Under the pieces are notes generated by a model. That model saw only the letters and a program-made list of their open reading frames with translations, was not told where the DNA came from and did no database searches. Of a stretch of DNA of 64,000 nucleotides, positions 25,656-34,772 are shown piece after piece. Source of the DNA: an uncultured SAR86 cluster bacterium (GTDB lineage: Bacteria; Pseudomonadota; Gammaproteobacteria; Magnimaribacterales; D2472). Numbering within the stretch: the stretch's first letter is position 1; every line of letters starts with the position of its first letter. The position numbers and the translations under genes are program-made. The stretch lies in assembly GCA_902563835.1 (NCBI GenBank), contig CACEZB010000004.1, positions 24,147 to 88,146 of the forward strand, given 5' to 3'.

Positions 25656-26873
25656 ATGATGCCTGAACTGAGACCAGAAGCAATTGAATTAGTAGAAAAA
25701 GTTAAAACTTTCATTAAAGACGAAGTTAAACCACAAGAACATGTTTTTCATGAACAAATAGTAGAAGGAGAAGATCGTTGGAAGACTTATCCAAAAGTAA
25801 TTGATGAGCTAAAAGAAAAAGCAAGATCAGCTGGGCTTTGGAATTTATTTTTACCTGAAAGCGAATTCGGTGCTGGACTTACAAATTATGAATATGCACA
25901 TTTAGCAGAAGAAATGGGTAAATCTCATATAGCCTCTGAGGCTATGAATTGTAGCGCGCCTGATACTGGCAATATGGAAGTTATTGCTAGATATGGTAAT
26001 GAGCAACATCAAGAAGAATGGTTACAACCATTGTTGGATGGCAAAATTAGATCAGCCTTTGGGATGACAGAACCAGGTACGGCATCATCTGATGCTACCA
26101 ATATGCAAGCAACAGCAGTTCTTGATGGGGATGAATATGTTATTAATGGTGAGAAATGGTGGACATCAGGAGCAGGCGATCCTAGATGTAAGATTATTAT
26201 TTTTATGTGTGTTACTAATCCAGACAACCCAAAGCATCAAAGACATTCAATGATACTAGTACCAATGGAAACTGAGGGAGTCGAAATTCAAAAAATGATG
26301 CATGTATTTGGATATGATGATGCACCTCATGGACATGCTCATATGAAATTTAATAACGTTAGGGTACCTAAAGAGAATTTACTTTTAGGTGAAGGCAGAG
26401 GATTTGAAATAGCTCAAGGTAGACTAGGGCCTGGAAGGATACATCATTGTATGAGAGCTATAGGTGTTGGAGAAATTGCATTAGAGTTAATGTGCAGACG
26501 AGGCATTGACCCAACTAAAATTGCTTTTGGAAAAAATTTAGCAAATTTAGGCGCTAATTTTGATTACATTGCTGAATCAAGAATGGAGCTTAATGCTGCA
26601 AGACTTTTAACATTAGATGCTGCTATAAAGATGGATACTGTAGGTAATAAAATTGCAGCCAGTGAGATAGCCCAAATAAAGGTTTACGTTCCTAATGTTG
26701 TATTAAAAATAATAGATAGAGCAATTCAAATTCATGGAGGTGAGGGCGTTTCACAATTAACTCCACTAGCATCTATGTATGCGCATATGAGAACACTTAG
26801 ATTAGCTGATGGACCTGATGAAGTTCATAGAAGAGCGGTTGCTAGGTATGAGCTTGGCAAATATATGAGTTAG
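25656..26873 (+). CDS. Acyl-CoA dehydrogenase (ACAD10/11-like)
   Basis: 405 residues. [24 protein letters not shown] and [20 protein letters not shown] give the FAD and substrate motifs; the C-terminal part has [46 protein letters not shown], whose LADGPDEVH is characteristic of the ACAD11-type group, known for 4-hydroxy and long-chain acyl-CoAs. There is GGGAG about ten bases before the tandem ATGATG; the first ATG is used here. It is divergent from the LysR gene and five bases ahead of sbcB. Confidence 0.9.
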   Translation: MMPELRPEAIELVEKVKTFIKDEVKPQEHVFHEQIVEGEDRWKTYPKVIDELKEKARSAGLWNLFLPESEFGAGLTNYEYAHLAEEMGKSHIASEAMNCSAPDTGNMEVIARYGNEQHQEEWLQPLLDGKIRSAFGMTEPGTASSDATNMQATAVLDGDEYVINGEKWWTSGAGDPRCKIIIFMCVTNPDNPKHQRHSMILVPMETEGVEIQKMMHVFGYDDAPHGHAHMKFNNVRVPKENLLLGEGRGFEIAQGRLGPGRIHHCMRAIGVGEIALELMCRRGIDPTKIAFGKNLANLGANFDYIAESRMELNAARLLTLDAAIKMDTVGNKIAASEIAQIKVYVPNVVLKIIDRAIQIHGGEGVSQLTPLASMYAHMRTLRLADGPDEVHRRAVARYELGKYMS

Positions 26874-26878
26874 AGAAC

Positions 26879-28276
26879 TTGTCTAATAACTTAATTTTTT
26901 ACGACACAGAAACAACTGGAATTCATAAGGATTTTAGTCAGATAATTCAATGTGGTTCTATTCTTACAGATACTGTATTTAACGTTAAGGGAGAACAGAA
27001 TATTAATAGCAGACCATTACCATGGGTAATACCCCAGCCAATCGCTATGCTTACTAATAAAAAAATAAATTCTTTTACTTCTAACACATCTCATTATCAA
27101 ATGATGAAAGACATACAATATCAATGGAAAGAATGGTGTATTGAACGCCCATCTATATTTATTACTTATAACGGACATGCTTTCGATGAAGAATTAATTA
27201 GAAGGCAATTTTGGTGCAATCTTTTGGAGCCCTATATCACCAATACTAATCAAAATGGAAGATTAGATTTAATGTTAATGATTCACAACATAGCTTCTTT
27301 TTTTTCAGATGAAATATCAATTCCTTTATTTGAAGATGGTCCTGCTCTAAGTATAAAACTTGAACATTTAGCAGATAAACATGGCATAGACGTAAGTGAT
27401 GCTCATGATGCAATTTCAGATTGTCAATTTATGATTGGTTTATGTAAGGTGATAAAAGAGAAGATTCCAGATGTATTTGAATCTTTTTTAAATATATCTA
27501 CTAAAGAGGGTATTAAAAATCTTCTATACACTGGTGAGTTTCTTGCGTTGGGAGAAGTATATAGACGCCATCCTTTTAAATACCCAGTTGTTATTTGTGG
27601 TGCAGATAATTCTAGGCCTAATGAAATATGCTTTTTTGATTTAAGCTTTGATCCTGATGAAATCATTGATTTAGATTTCACTGAAATTAATAAAATGATT
27701 CAATCTGGATCAAGAGATTTGCCATTAAAAAAGTATAAAATTAACAAAACTATACCAATATGCTCTAGCAAGCTTCTTACAAAAAATAATCATTTTGATA
27801 TTACTCATGATGAACTGCAGAGGCGTGCTGATATTGTTAAAGCTAATAAAGATTTTTTTACAAAAGTTTCACAAGCAATGGAAGATAGAATTATGAATTT
27901 TCCAGAACCTAGCTATGTTGAAGGTACTATTTATTCTGGTGGATTTCCATCATATAGAGATCAAGATTTAATGAAAGAATTTCATCTTTCAGATGAGCCT
28001 GAACAATTAATTAAAATTTCAAGAAATTTTGAAGATGAACGCTTTCGTTTATTAGCTGAACGAATCATATGTAATGAATATCAAATAGATATTCCACAAG
28101 ATATAAAAGGTAGATATGACGACCTTATACATGAAAGAGTTCAAACAGAAGGTAAATGGGGCTCTGTTGATAAAGCTCTTCAAGAAATTGACAAGTTATT
28201 AGATGAAAAACATGATCAAGAAGATATCAATATTCTGAATGCAACGAAAGAAAAACTCTTATCTATGAAGAATTAA
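26879..28276 (+). CDS. sbcB: Exodeoxyribonuclease I
   Basis: Degrades single-stranded DNA 3'-5' in recombination and mismatch repair. The N-terminal DEDDh exonuclease motifs are FYDTETTG (start), FITYNGHAFDEEL (ExoII) and HDAISDCQFM (ExoIII). It is followed by the SH3-like and C-terminal helical domains that bind SSB in E. coli ExoI. At 465 aa it is close to the E. coli protein (475 aa). The start is TTG at 26879 (TTGTCTAATAAC), since the next in-frame ATG would remove the DTETTG motif; it lies five bases after the dehydrogenase gene. Confidence 0.92.
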   Translation: MSNNLIFYDTETTGIHKDFSQIIQCGSILTDTVFNVKGEQNINSRPLPWVIPQPIAMLTNKKINSFTSNTSHYQMMKDIQYQWKEWCIERPSIFITYNGHAFDEELIRRQFWCNLLEPYITNTNQNGRLDLMLMIHNIASFFSDEISIPLFEDGPALSIKLEHLADKHGIDVSDAHDAISDCQFMIGLCKVIKEKIPDVFESFLNISTKEGIKNLLYTGEFLALGEVYRRHPFKYPVVICGADNSRPNEICFFDLSFDPDEIIDLDFTEINKMIQSGSRDLPLKKYKINKTIPICSSKLLTKNNHFDITHDELQRRADIVKANKDFFTKVSQAMEDRIMNFPEPSYVEGTIYSGGFPSYRDQDLMKEFHLSDEPEQLIKISRNFEDERFRLLAERIICNEYQIDIPQDIKGRYDDLIHERVQTEGKWGSVDKALQEIDKLLDEKHDQEDINILNATKEKLLSMKN

Positions 28277-28278
28277 AA

Positions 28279-29025
28279 ATGAAGAAATTGAATATTTATT
28301 TTTATTTATTCTTATTTATTAGTTCTATAAATACCTCTAATATTAAAGCAGATGTATATTTAGAGAATTTTAGTTTAGTTGATGTTTTAAAAAATGGTAG
28401 AAGCTTAATGAGTCTTGATTATGGACTTCATTATTTAGAGCTTCAATCGAATGAGCAAAAGAAATTATTTATAGGTGTTCATGGGAGCAATAGCGAAGGG
28501 TATGAGTGGATATATCCTTATTTGACTATAGATTCATTGGCGACTTTGATGACTTTTTTTCGCTACAACGATAATTTTTGTCCAAATAGAGCTTATCAAA
28601 AACTTAATAATGAAATTAATTCAATATTAGATAAAAACAAGAATGTTGATCAAGTTATATTAATGGGTCATAGCTATGGAGCAATGATAGTTTCAATGTT
28701 CTCTGATAAGTGGACTAGTGAGACGCCTTTAATAATACATACAGTTGCAGGACCTTTAAATGGACCAGTATCATCAAATCTTAGATCCGGGCTTTTTAGA
28801 AATATATGTGATTATTATCCTCCTAATACGATCAGAGATAATGTAGTTTTTTATCAATGGAGAACAATCAAAGAATTAGATGGAGCATTTAATAATTTGG
28901 AATATGATCCTCAGATTATTGATTTAAAAGGTAGCTTAGTTACCAGACTGCCCGATACTTATAATGGAATGAGGTTAGGGCATAATTGGTCATTAAGTTG
29001 GGTAGCAGAGAAGATTGCAGAATAA
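28279..29025 (+). CDS. Exported alpha/beta-hydrolase-like protein
   Basis: 248 residues with a signal peptide (LNIYFYLFLFISSINTSNIKA). The fold shows KKLFIGVHGSNSEGYEW (oxyanion-side HG), VILMGHSYGAMIVSMFSDKW with the nucleophile elbow G-H-S-Y-G, and a C-terminal RLGHNWSLSW that could supply the catalytic His. It is likely a periplasmic or secreted esterase or lipase-like enzyme. It follows sbcB by two bases, so the genes are co-transcribed although functionally unrelated. The substrate is unknown. Confidence 0.72.
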   Translation: MKKLNIYFYLFLFISSINTSNIKADVYLENFSLVDVLKNGRSLMSLDYGLHYLELQSNEQKKLFIGVHGSNSEGYEWIYPYLTIDSLATLMTFFRYNDNFCPNRAYQKLNNEINSILDKNKNVDQVILMGHSYGAMIVSMFSDKWTSETPLIIHTVAGPLNGPVSSNLRSGLFRNICDYYPPNTIRDNVVFYQWRTIKELDGAFNNLEYDPQIIDLKGSLVTRLPDTYNGMRLGHNWSLSWVAEKIAE

Positions 29026-29029
29026 ATAA

Positions 29030-29106
29030 TGGTGGGCGAGGAGAGATTCGAACTCCCGACTTCCTGCGTGTCGAGCAGACACTCTAACCAACTGAGTTAC
29101 TCGCCC
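29030..29106 (-). tRNA. tRNA-Val (anticodon GAC), with C33
   Basis: 77 nt with encoded CCA. The acceptor GGGCGAG pairs with CTCGCCC; the D arm is ACTC/GAGT; the anticodon arm TCTGC-TCGACAC-GCAGG gives GAC; the T arm is GGGAG-TTCGAAT-CTCTC; the discriminator is A. These fit tRNA-Val. The base before the anticodon is C where U33 is almost invariant. Confidence 0.93.
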
Positions 29107-29174
29107 AAATTGAAAGTAATTTTACACAAAAAATCGTATTGGGCGACATTATATCCAGTATTTAATAATTATTT

Positions 29175-29615
29175 TTAGATTTTGGAAAGATAATCATCAA
29201 GCCTAGATTGATTCATTACAAATACCGATTTAAATTGTGTAGCTGCTGTCTTAATAGTATCTAAGTTTGATTTATCATTTCCAACCTGGATAACTCCAAC
29301 CATCGCCATCATCACATGAGGAGTGCACTGATAAACATAAACTCCTGGTATATTGAAATCAATTGTAATATCTCTGCTAAGGTCACCGTTCCAAGCTTGT
29401 GCATTATTTGGAATCATTGAGGAAATTGATGCTGAATTATGTGCAGCATCAATAGATTTAAAGGTAACACTATCTCCAGGATTAATTTTTAAAAAAGCAG
29501 GCTCAAAAACCATTACTCCCTCAGTCCCCTGATTAAGCATTTTTACAATATGATTTGCTGAATATAAATTAATTTGAAAGGACAATATTACAATTAAAAG
29601 TATTATTTTGTTCAT
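29175..29615 (-). CDS. Pseudoazurin-type blue copper protein
   Basis: 146 residues with a signal peptide ending near LYSA. The cupredoxin fold has type-1 copper ligands His in DAAHNSA, then Cys, His and Met in YVYQCTPHVMMAMVGVI. The N-terminal HIVKMLNQGTEGVMVFEPAFLKINPGDSVTFK is characteristic of pseudoazurin. It is a periplasmic one-electron carrier, in other bacteria donating to nitrite or nitrous oxide reductase or accepting from cytochrome c; no such reductase lies nearby. Single gene, next to tRNA-Val. Confidence 0.88.
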   Translation of the reverse strand: MNKIILLIVILSFQINLYSANHIVKMLNQGTEGVMVFEPAFLKINPGDSVTFKSIDAAHNSASISSMIPNNAQAWNGDLSRDITIDFNIPGVYVYQCTPHVMMAMVGVIQVGNDKSNLDTIKTAATQFKSVFVMNQSRLDDYLSKI

Positions 29616-29718
29616 CTAAACTCCAATGGAAAATTATTATGTTTTTAAATATTTTATGTTTTTAATTTATACTAAAAAGATATATTATTAGCATAATTTA
29701 TATATAAGGATTTATAGA

Positions 29719-30924
29719 ATGAAATCAATAAAAATCAATAACATTTTAATACTTAGCTTTATCATTATGCCGATGATCTTATTTAAGGTGCAGGCATCCC
29801 CTGGTGAATATTGGGATGAAGCGTTACCAGAAGATAAGGGTATTTCAAGTGACAAAGTAAATAAATTATTTGATTTATCTTTTGAAGACGATGCAACTCA
29901 ATCAGTCGTTTTAATAAAAGATGGTGTTTTAATTGCGGAACGTTATGCTGACGGGTATGACAAAGATTCGTTTGGCACATCTTGGTCAATGGCAAAAAGC
30001 TTTTATGCTGCATTAATTTTAATTTCAGTAGATAAAGGTGAAATAGGAAGCCTAGATGACAAAGTATCTAAATATCTAGATTATTTTAATGATGATCGTT
30101 CTGTAATAACTATAAGACAACTATTAAATATGTCTAGCGGTCTTGAATACCCTGAAACACAACATGAAATGATGTTTTTTCAACCAGATCATTTGGAGTA
30201 TTCGAAACAAGTAAAACTTGAAAAAGAACCTGATACTCTTTTTGAGTATAACAACGTTAATTCAATGCTTTTAGGAGATATTCTTTTACAAGCAACTGGC
30301 AAGAAGGCAGATGTTCTTTTAGAAGAAAGAATATTAGATAAACTTGAGGTAAAAAATAAAACTTTATGGAGGGACTCTAAACAAAATGTTCTTACATATT
30401 GTTGTATAGACATGACAGCTAGAGATTATGCAAGATTTGGACAATTATTTTCAAATAGCGGTGCCTGGAAAGATGAGCAGATCATTTCTAAAGAATTAGT
30501 AGATGAAACATTTCAATATGTTTGGGATACGCCCAATTGGTGGACAGATTATAAAAGAGGGTATTCTTTGCATTGGTGGGTTTCTAGGTATAGTGAAGAC
30601 TCTAAAATCTTTAATGCAAGTGGAAGATTCGGACAATATATTTTTGTAGATAGAGAAAATGATATTGTGTTTGTAAGGATTACAAAAAATACTCCAGCAG
30701 AGGGACCAATTCAAGATTGGTCTAGATTATCTTGGTTTACTTGGATCAATAATGTTGAATTTTTAATAGCCTTTTTTCAAACCCTTGAAAGTTGGGGGAT
30801 TGTTAAAATAGGTGCAGACAGCAATGTAAAATCACCTAGCACAAGGGAAGATGGTGCATCAAAAGAATTTTATAGAGATTATGAGTTAGTAATGGATGCT
30901 ATGGCTGATCTTAGTCGGAGTTAG
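29719..30924 (+). CDS. Exported serine hydrolase, class C beta-lactamase family
   Basis: 401 residues with a signal peptide (NILILSFIIMPMILFKVQA). The penicilloyl-serine transferase motifs are SMAK (Ser-x-x-Lys) in GTSWSMAKSFYAAL and YNN in LFEYNNVNSMLLG; the third motif (K/H-T/S-G) is plausibly the ASGRFGQYIF region. Such proteins are often esterases, amidases or 6-aminohexanoate-type hydrolases, not antibiotic resistance enzymes. AAGGA lies upstream of ATG. The 3' end overlaps the convergent 64-residue gene by 14 bases. Confidence 0.85.
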   Translation: MKSIKINNILILSFIIMPMILFKVQASPGEYWDEALPEDKGISSDKVNKLFDLSFEDDATQSVVLIKDGVLIAERYADGYDKDSFGTSWSMAKSFYAALILISVDKGEIGSLDDKVSKYLDYFNDDRSVITIRQLLNMSSGLEYPETQHEMMFFQPDHLEYSKQVKLEKEPDTLFEYNNVNSMLLGDILLQATGKKADVLLEERILDKLEVKNKTLWRDSKQNVLTYCCIDMTARDYARFGQLFSNSGAWKDEQIISKELVDETFQYVWDTPNWWTDYKRGYSLHWWVSRYSEDSKIFNASGRFGQYIFVDRENDIVFVRITKNTPAEGPIQDWSRLSWFTWINNVEFLIAFFQTLESWGIVKIGADSNVKSPSTREDGASKEFYRDYELVMDAMADLSRS

Positions 30925-31105
30925 TATTTAATTCGTTTACTTTTTTTAGATAACTAGCCATATCTTTTTTCCATTCTTCTAGATAATAACCATCATTACC
31001 ATGTTTATTTAGATACCTTAAAAAGACTCTACCAGATTCATCTTCAAACCCTGGTTCAAATGGCTCTCCAGTTAATTTATTTGGTCTTTTAAATTGATTA
31101 TCCAT
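30911..31105 (-). CDS. Small protein of unknown function coupled to the SLC13 permease
   Basis: The start is set at ATG 31105 (MDNQFKRPNKLTGEPFEPGFED), because the track's 89-residue version would overlap the permease by 76 bases; the chosen ATG overlaps the permease stop in TAATG, indicating translational coupling. The 64-residue soluble protein has two compact parts: a KLTGEPFEPGFEDESGRVFLRY segment and a helical tail LEEWKKDMASYLKKVNEL. I do not recognise it. Confidence 0.6.
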   Translation of the reverse strand: MDNQFKRPNKLTGEPFEPGFEDESGRVFLRYLNKHGNDGYYLEEWKKDMASYLKKVNELNTNSD

Positions 31106-32871
31106 TAGGTCCAAACAAACAATATCATAGGAATCGAAACTAAAATTATAAGAATATCCATAGGCAAGCCTAATCTCCAATAGTCTGTGAATTTATAGTT
31201 TCCTGGACCCATAACCACTGTATTACATTGATGCCCAATCGGTGTTAAGAATGCACAACTAGCTCCAACCGCAACCACCATTAAGAAAGGTTCAATTGCA
31301 TAGCCAAGCTCTAAAGCAATTCCTGTAGAGATTGGCGCCATTATTACTGCTGTTGCAGCATTGTTAATTATGTCAGTTGTAGCCATTGTTACTACTAAAA
31401 TAGTAAAAAGTATCCAAAATAAACTTACATTTGATGCGTATTCAGATATTGAACTTGCTATTACATCGCTAAGCCCTGTAGTCTGCAACGCTGTTCCAAT
31501 TGGAATCATTGCTGCTAGCATGACTATTATTGGCCAATCTATTTCTCTATAAAAATTACTGTCTATAATTTTTATTCTTGCAAAACCTAAAACACAAAGT
31601 AAAAAGGCAGCAGCAGCACTCAAATAATTAAATGAAACTAAAAAAATAGACAGAGAAAAGAAAATTAATCCTTTAAGAAGTCTACTTCTGCTTGGAATAG
31701 TTTGAAGCTCTCTTTGACGTAAAGGCATTAAACCTAAATGCTTTATTTTATTAGAAACATCTTCTTCATCCAGATCTCTAACTCCTAAAAGCAAAACATC
31801 ACCTGATTTAAATGTTTCTCTTGTTAATCTCGTTCTATACTTTGATCCTTTTCTCCATAAGCCTAATAAATTTAACTCTTCAAAAGCTAGTTTAAGAAAA
31901 AAGTCATACTTTCTTCCTATTAGTCTTGATCCTGGTGTAATCATTACTTCTATTTCCTCAAGATCATCTTCATCAAAAGAATGTAATTCTTTAGGTATAG
32001 AAAAACCAAAAACATCTAAAATATTACCAATATCATCTGGCGGGGTTTTAATAACTAATATTTGACCAGATTTTATTTGCATATTATTTTGTACTTTCTT
32101 AACCGAACCATTTTCAGAAACAATTCCTAGAATCTCTGTATCTTCACCAGCTTGTTTTTTAAATTTATACAAAGTCATACCAATTGCTGAGCTTCCATCA
32201 TTTACACATACTTCAAATAAATATCCTTTAAGATTAATTAAGTGCTCGGTCTTAGAGCCAGTATTTCTTAATAAGATGAATTTATTACCCAGAAGCGCGA
32301 TAAATAATATGCTTAATAAAGTAATTACTATTCCAACATATGAAAAGTCAAAAAAATTAAAGCCTGAAGAAGAGATAGTTGCCTTATACTCAGAAATAAT
32401 AATATTTGGAGGAGTTCCAATAGCAGTGTTCATTCCACCTAAAATACAAGCAAATGCTAATGGCATTAAAAATTTTGAAGCATGCCATTCCATTTTTTGA
32501 CAGATATTTAGAGTAATAGGCAACAAGATTGCTAATGCTCCAATATTATTAATAAACGAAGAAAGAATTGCAGCAATAAACAAAAGGCAAACTAAAAATT
32601 GAAATTCAGTAAACGTTCTTGTTCCAATTAATTTTCCTACCAAACCTGTCAGACCGGAATTTTTTAAACCTTGGCTAATTATCAATACAAGTGCAACTGT
32701 TACTACAGCAGGATGTGCAAATCCAGCAAATGCATCATTGGCAGGAATTATTTCAAGTACTACAAGTACAAATAAAGCACCAATAGCTAACGCGTCATAT
32801 CTAACCTTACCCCAAATGAATAAACCTAACAGGGCTATAAGTGTTGCAGATAATAAAACTTGATCGTTCAT
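31105..32871 (-). CDS. SLC13/DASS-family permease with TrkA-C domains
   Basis: 588 residues. The N-terminal transport half includes NIGALAILLPITLNI and the signature GTPPNIIISEY; the C-terminal half includes DIINNAATAVIMAPIS and FLTPIGHQCNTVVMGPGNYKFTDY. Between them lie two RCK-C (TrkA-C) regulatory domains (KGYLFEVCVNDGSSAIGMTL and EEIEVMITPGSRLIGRKYDFF). Members with this layout carry sulfate, dicarboxylates or other anions with sodium. It lies between an MscS gene upstream and a 64-residue gene downstream on the minus strand. The substrate is not determined. Confidence 0.88.
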   Translation of the reverse strand: MNDQVLLSATLIALLGLFIWGKVRYDALAIGALFVLVVLEIIPANDAFAGFAHPAVVTVALVLIISQGLKNSGLTGLVGKLIGTRTFTEFQFLVCLLFIAAILSSFINNIGALAILLPITLNICQKMEWHASKFLMPLAFACILGGMNTAIGTPPNIIISEYKATISSSGFNFFDFSYVGIVITLLSILFIALLGNKFILLRNTGSKTEHLINLKGYLFEVCVNDGSSAIGMTLYKFKKQAGEDTEILGIVSENGSVKKVQNNMQIKSGQILVIKTPPDDIGNILDVFGFSIPKELHSFDEDDLEEIEVMITPGSRLIGRKYDFFLKLAFEELNLLGLWRKGSKYRTRLTRETFKSGDVLLLGVRDLDEEDVSNKIKHLGLMPLRQRELQTIPSRSRLLKGLIFFSLSIFLVSFNYLSAAAAFLLCVLGFARIKIIDSNFYREIDWPIIVMLAAMIPIGTALQTTGLSDVIASSISEYASNVSLFWILFTILVVTMATTDIINNAATAVIMAPISTGIALELGYAIEPFLMVVAVGASCAFLTPIGHQCNTVVMGPGNYKFTDYWRLGLPMDILIILVSIPMILFVWT

Positions 32872-32882
32872 TGGCCATTAAT

Positions 32883-33968
32883 TTATTTAGGCATAGATTC
32901 AACATAAAGAGATGTAGAAGGATATGCAAATTCAGATTTATTTTCTTTAACTATTTTCATTATATTGAAAATTAATTTTTCTTTAACCTGATTGAATGCT
33001 GCAAAACCCATTGGATCCGCATATGCAACTATTAACATATCTATTGAACTACCTCCCAACTCGACAATTCTTACAACAGGATCTAGATCACCTTCTGTTG
33101 TAAAATCATTACTTGAAATGATATATTTTTTTACATCATTTCTTATGGATTCAAGCTGTTCTACGCTTGTTGAATAAATTAAATTAATTTTCCAATTAAT
33201 TCTTCTATTAATCATTTCACCATGGTTTATAACTTTTACATCTGAAAGATCCTTGTTTGGGATTACCATTGGAGCTGTATCAAATGTTCTTATAACAGTT
33301 GACCTAAAGCCTATACTTTCTACAATCCCATGTAATTGTCCGCTTACCTCAATTCTGTCACCTGGTTGAAATCTATGTTCACCAATAATAAGTATTCCAG
33401 ATATAAGATTTTTAAAGAAATCTTGTGCTCCTAATGCAACCGCAACTGAGAAAAGTCCTAATCCAGCAACTAGAGGCCCAATTTGAATACCAAAGATATC
33501 TAAAATTATTGCAATACCTATTACCCATACAATAAATTTAGAAGCACGCTCTAACCACATTTGCATTGATGCAGTTAACCATGAGCTTGTGGAAAGAGCT
33601 TCAAAGATTGGTTTTACACTATTTGCTAGAACACTAAAAATAGTAAAAATTACAAATGCTTTAACTATATTGGTTGCTATATCACCAATTACTCCTGACA
33701 AAGGAAGTATTAATGTGCATACATAAAGGGCTATTGTTATTGGCACTAAACCAATTGGCTTTTTTAGAGCATTTAAGATCTCATCATCAATTTTTGAATC
33801 TGTTTTATCAGCAAGTTTTGTAAACGCATTTAAGATTACAGAAATAATAAAACTTCTAAATAAAAATGCTATTAATATTACTATTAACGATAAGATGATA
33901 GAGCCAAGATCTATACCAAGAAAACCGCTATTCCAAACATCTATTACTAAATTGTTAAAATTTTCCAT
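32883..33968 (-). CDS. MscS-type mechanosensitive ion channel
   Basis: 361 residues, four to five helices then the MscS beta domain. The pore helix region is VAGLGLFSVAVALGAQDFFKNLISGILIIGEHRFQPGDRIEV, with the Gly/Ala-rich packing typical of TM3, followed by GIVESIGFRSTVIRTFDTAPMVIPN and a C-terminal alpha/beta domain. It releases solutes during osmotic downshock and lies in the inner membrane. It is eleven bases upstream of the SLC13 permease gene, suggesting one transcript. Confidence 0.92.
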   Translation of the reverse strand: MENFNNLVIDVWNSGFLGIDLGSIILSLIVILIAFLFRSFIISVILNAFTKLADKTDSKIDDEILNALKKPIGLVPITIALYVCTLILPLSGVIGDIATNIVKAFVIFTIFSVLANSVKPIFEALSTSSWLTASMQMWLERASKFIVWVIGIAIILDIFGIQIGPLVAGLGLFSVAVALGAQDFFKNLISGILIIGEHRFQPGDRIEVSGQLHGIVESIGFRSTVIRTFDTAPMVIPNKDLSDVKVINHGEMINRRINWKINLIYSTSVEQLESIRNDVKKYIISSNDFTTEGDLDPVVRIVELGGSSIDMLIVAYADPMGFAAFNQVKEKLIFNIMKIVKENKSEFAYPSTSLYVESMPK

Positions 33969-34027
33969 ATAAATATATTTAAAATCCTATTTTATGTTGA
34001 TTTTATACTTTTAACAAAAAGTACGAT

Positions 34028-34729
34028 TTATTTACTTATCCTATCTTTTATAAAATATGGCAAGTAAATCAAATAAAAGACAGCAATTGCTAAAGGAGTG
34101 GTGTATAGAATATGTAATGGTGGATCAGGGAACATATCCATCAACGAAGCTCCATCAGGTTTTGCAATCAAGTACCAGAAATTTGCTGGTTCACCTAATA
34201 AAATATTAATAGCATAAACAATAGGCAATAAAATAAATAAAGTAATTGCTGTTACTTTTAATATATCCTTGCCATATGGACGGTTTCCTAAACTAACAGT
34301 TGCATACATTATTCCAACAACTATCATTCCATGACCGATCATAAAGAATATGTAATCTAAATCATGATGGCTTATATCTGGCGTAAGAATTGCCATGGTT
34401 GCACCACCTAACCCCCAAAAGAAAGCGCATAGATATAATATTTTTGGACCACCTAATAAAAATATAATTAAAAATATTTCTGAAAGATCACACATATGCA
34501 GGGGGATTGTTTCTCTCCAATCATATGGATTGGCCAAAAGATATAAATCTTTATATGGCGAGATAATGACATGTAAAAAAATTATGGCAGCTATAATTTT
34601 ACTCATTGTAGATTTTTGATCTTCTGTTTTATTTTTATAAAATTTTGGCAATAAAACAGATACAACTATAACCGTAGCTATTGTTATAAGATGAACAGTC
34701 CCAAACATTGCAAATGGTGTGCCAAACAT
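34028..34729 (-). CDS. TIGR02206 (YwaF-like) integral membrane protein
   Basis: 233 residues with six to seven helices. The N-terminal FGTVHLITIATVIVVSVLLP, the conserved RETIPLHMCDLSEIFLIIFLLGG and AFFWGLGGATMAILTPD elements, and the late LLGEPANFWYLIAKPDGASLMD match the TIGR02206 family. The function is unknown. It lies 60 bases downstream of the MscS gene's divergent side on the same strand and 43 bases from the DsbD-like gene. Confidence 0.78.
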   Translation of the reverse strand: MFGTPFAMFGTVHLITIATVIVVSVLLPKFYKNKTEDQKSTMSKIIAAIIFLHVIISPYKDLYLLANPYDWRETIPLHMCDLSEIFLIIFLLGGPKILYLCAFFWGLGGATMAILTPDISHHDLDYIFFMIGHGMIVVGIMYATVSLGNRPYGKDILKVTAITLFILLPIVYAINILLGEPANFWYLIAKPDGASLMDMFPDPPLHILYTTPLAIAVFYLIYLPYFIKDRISK

Positions 34730-34772
34730 TACTCTTTACCTATCTGATTAATTTTTAAGATTATATTATTTT

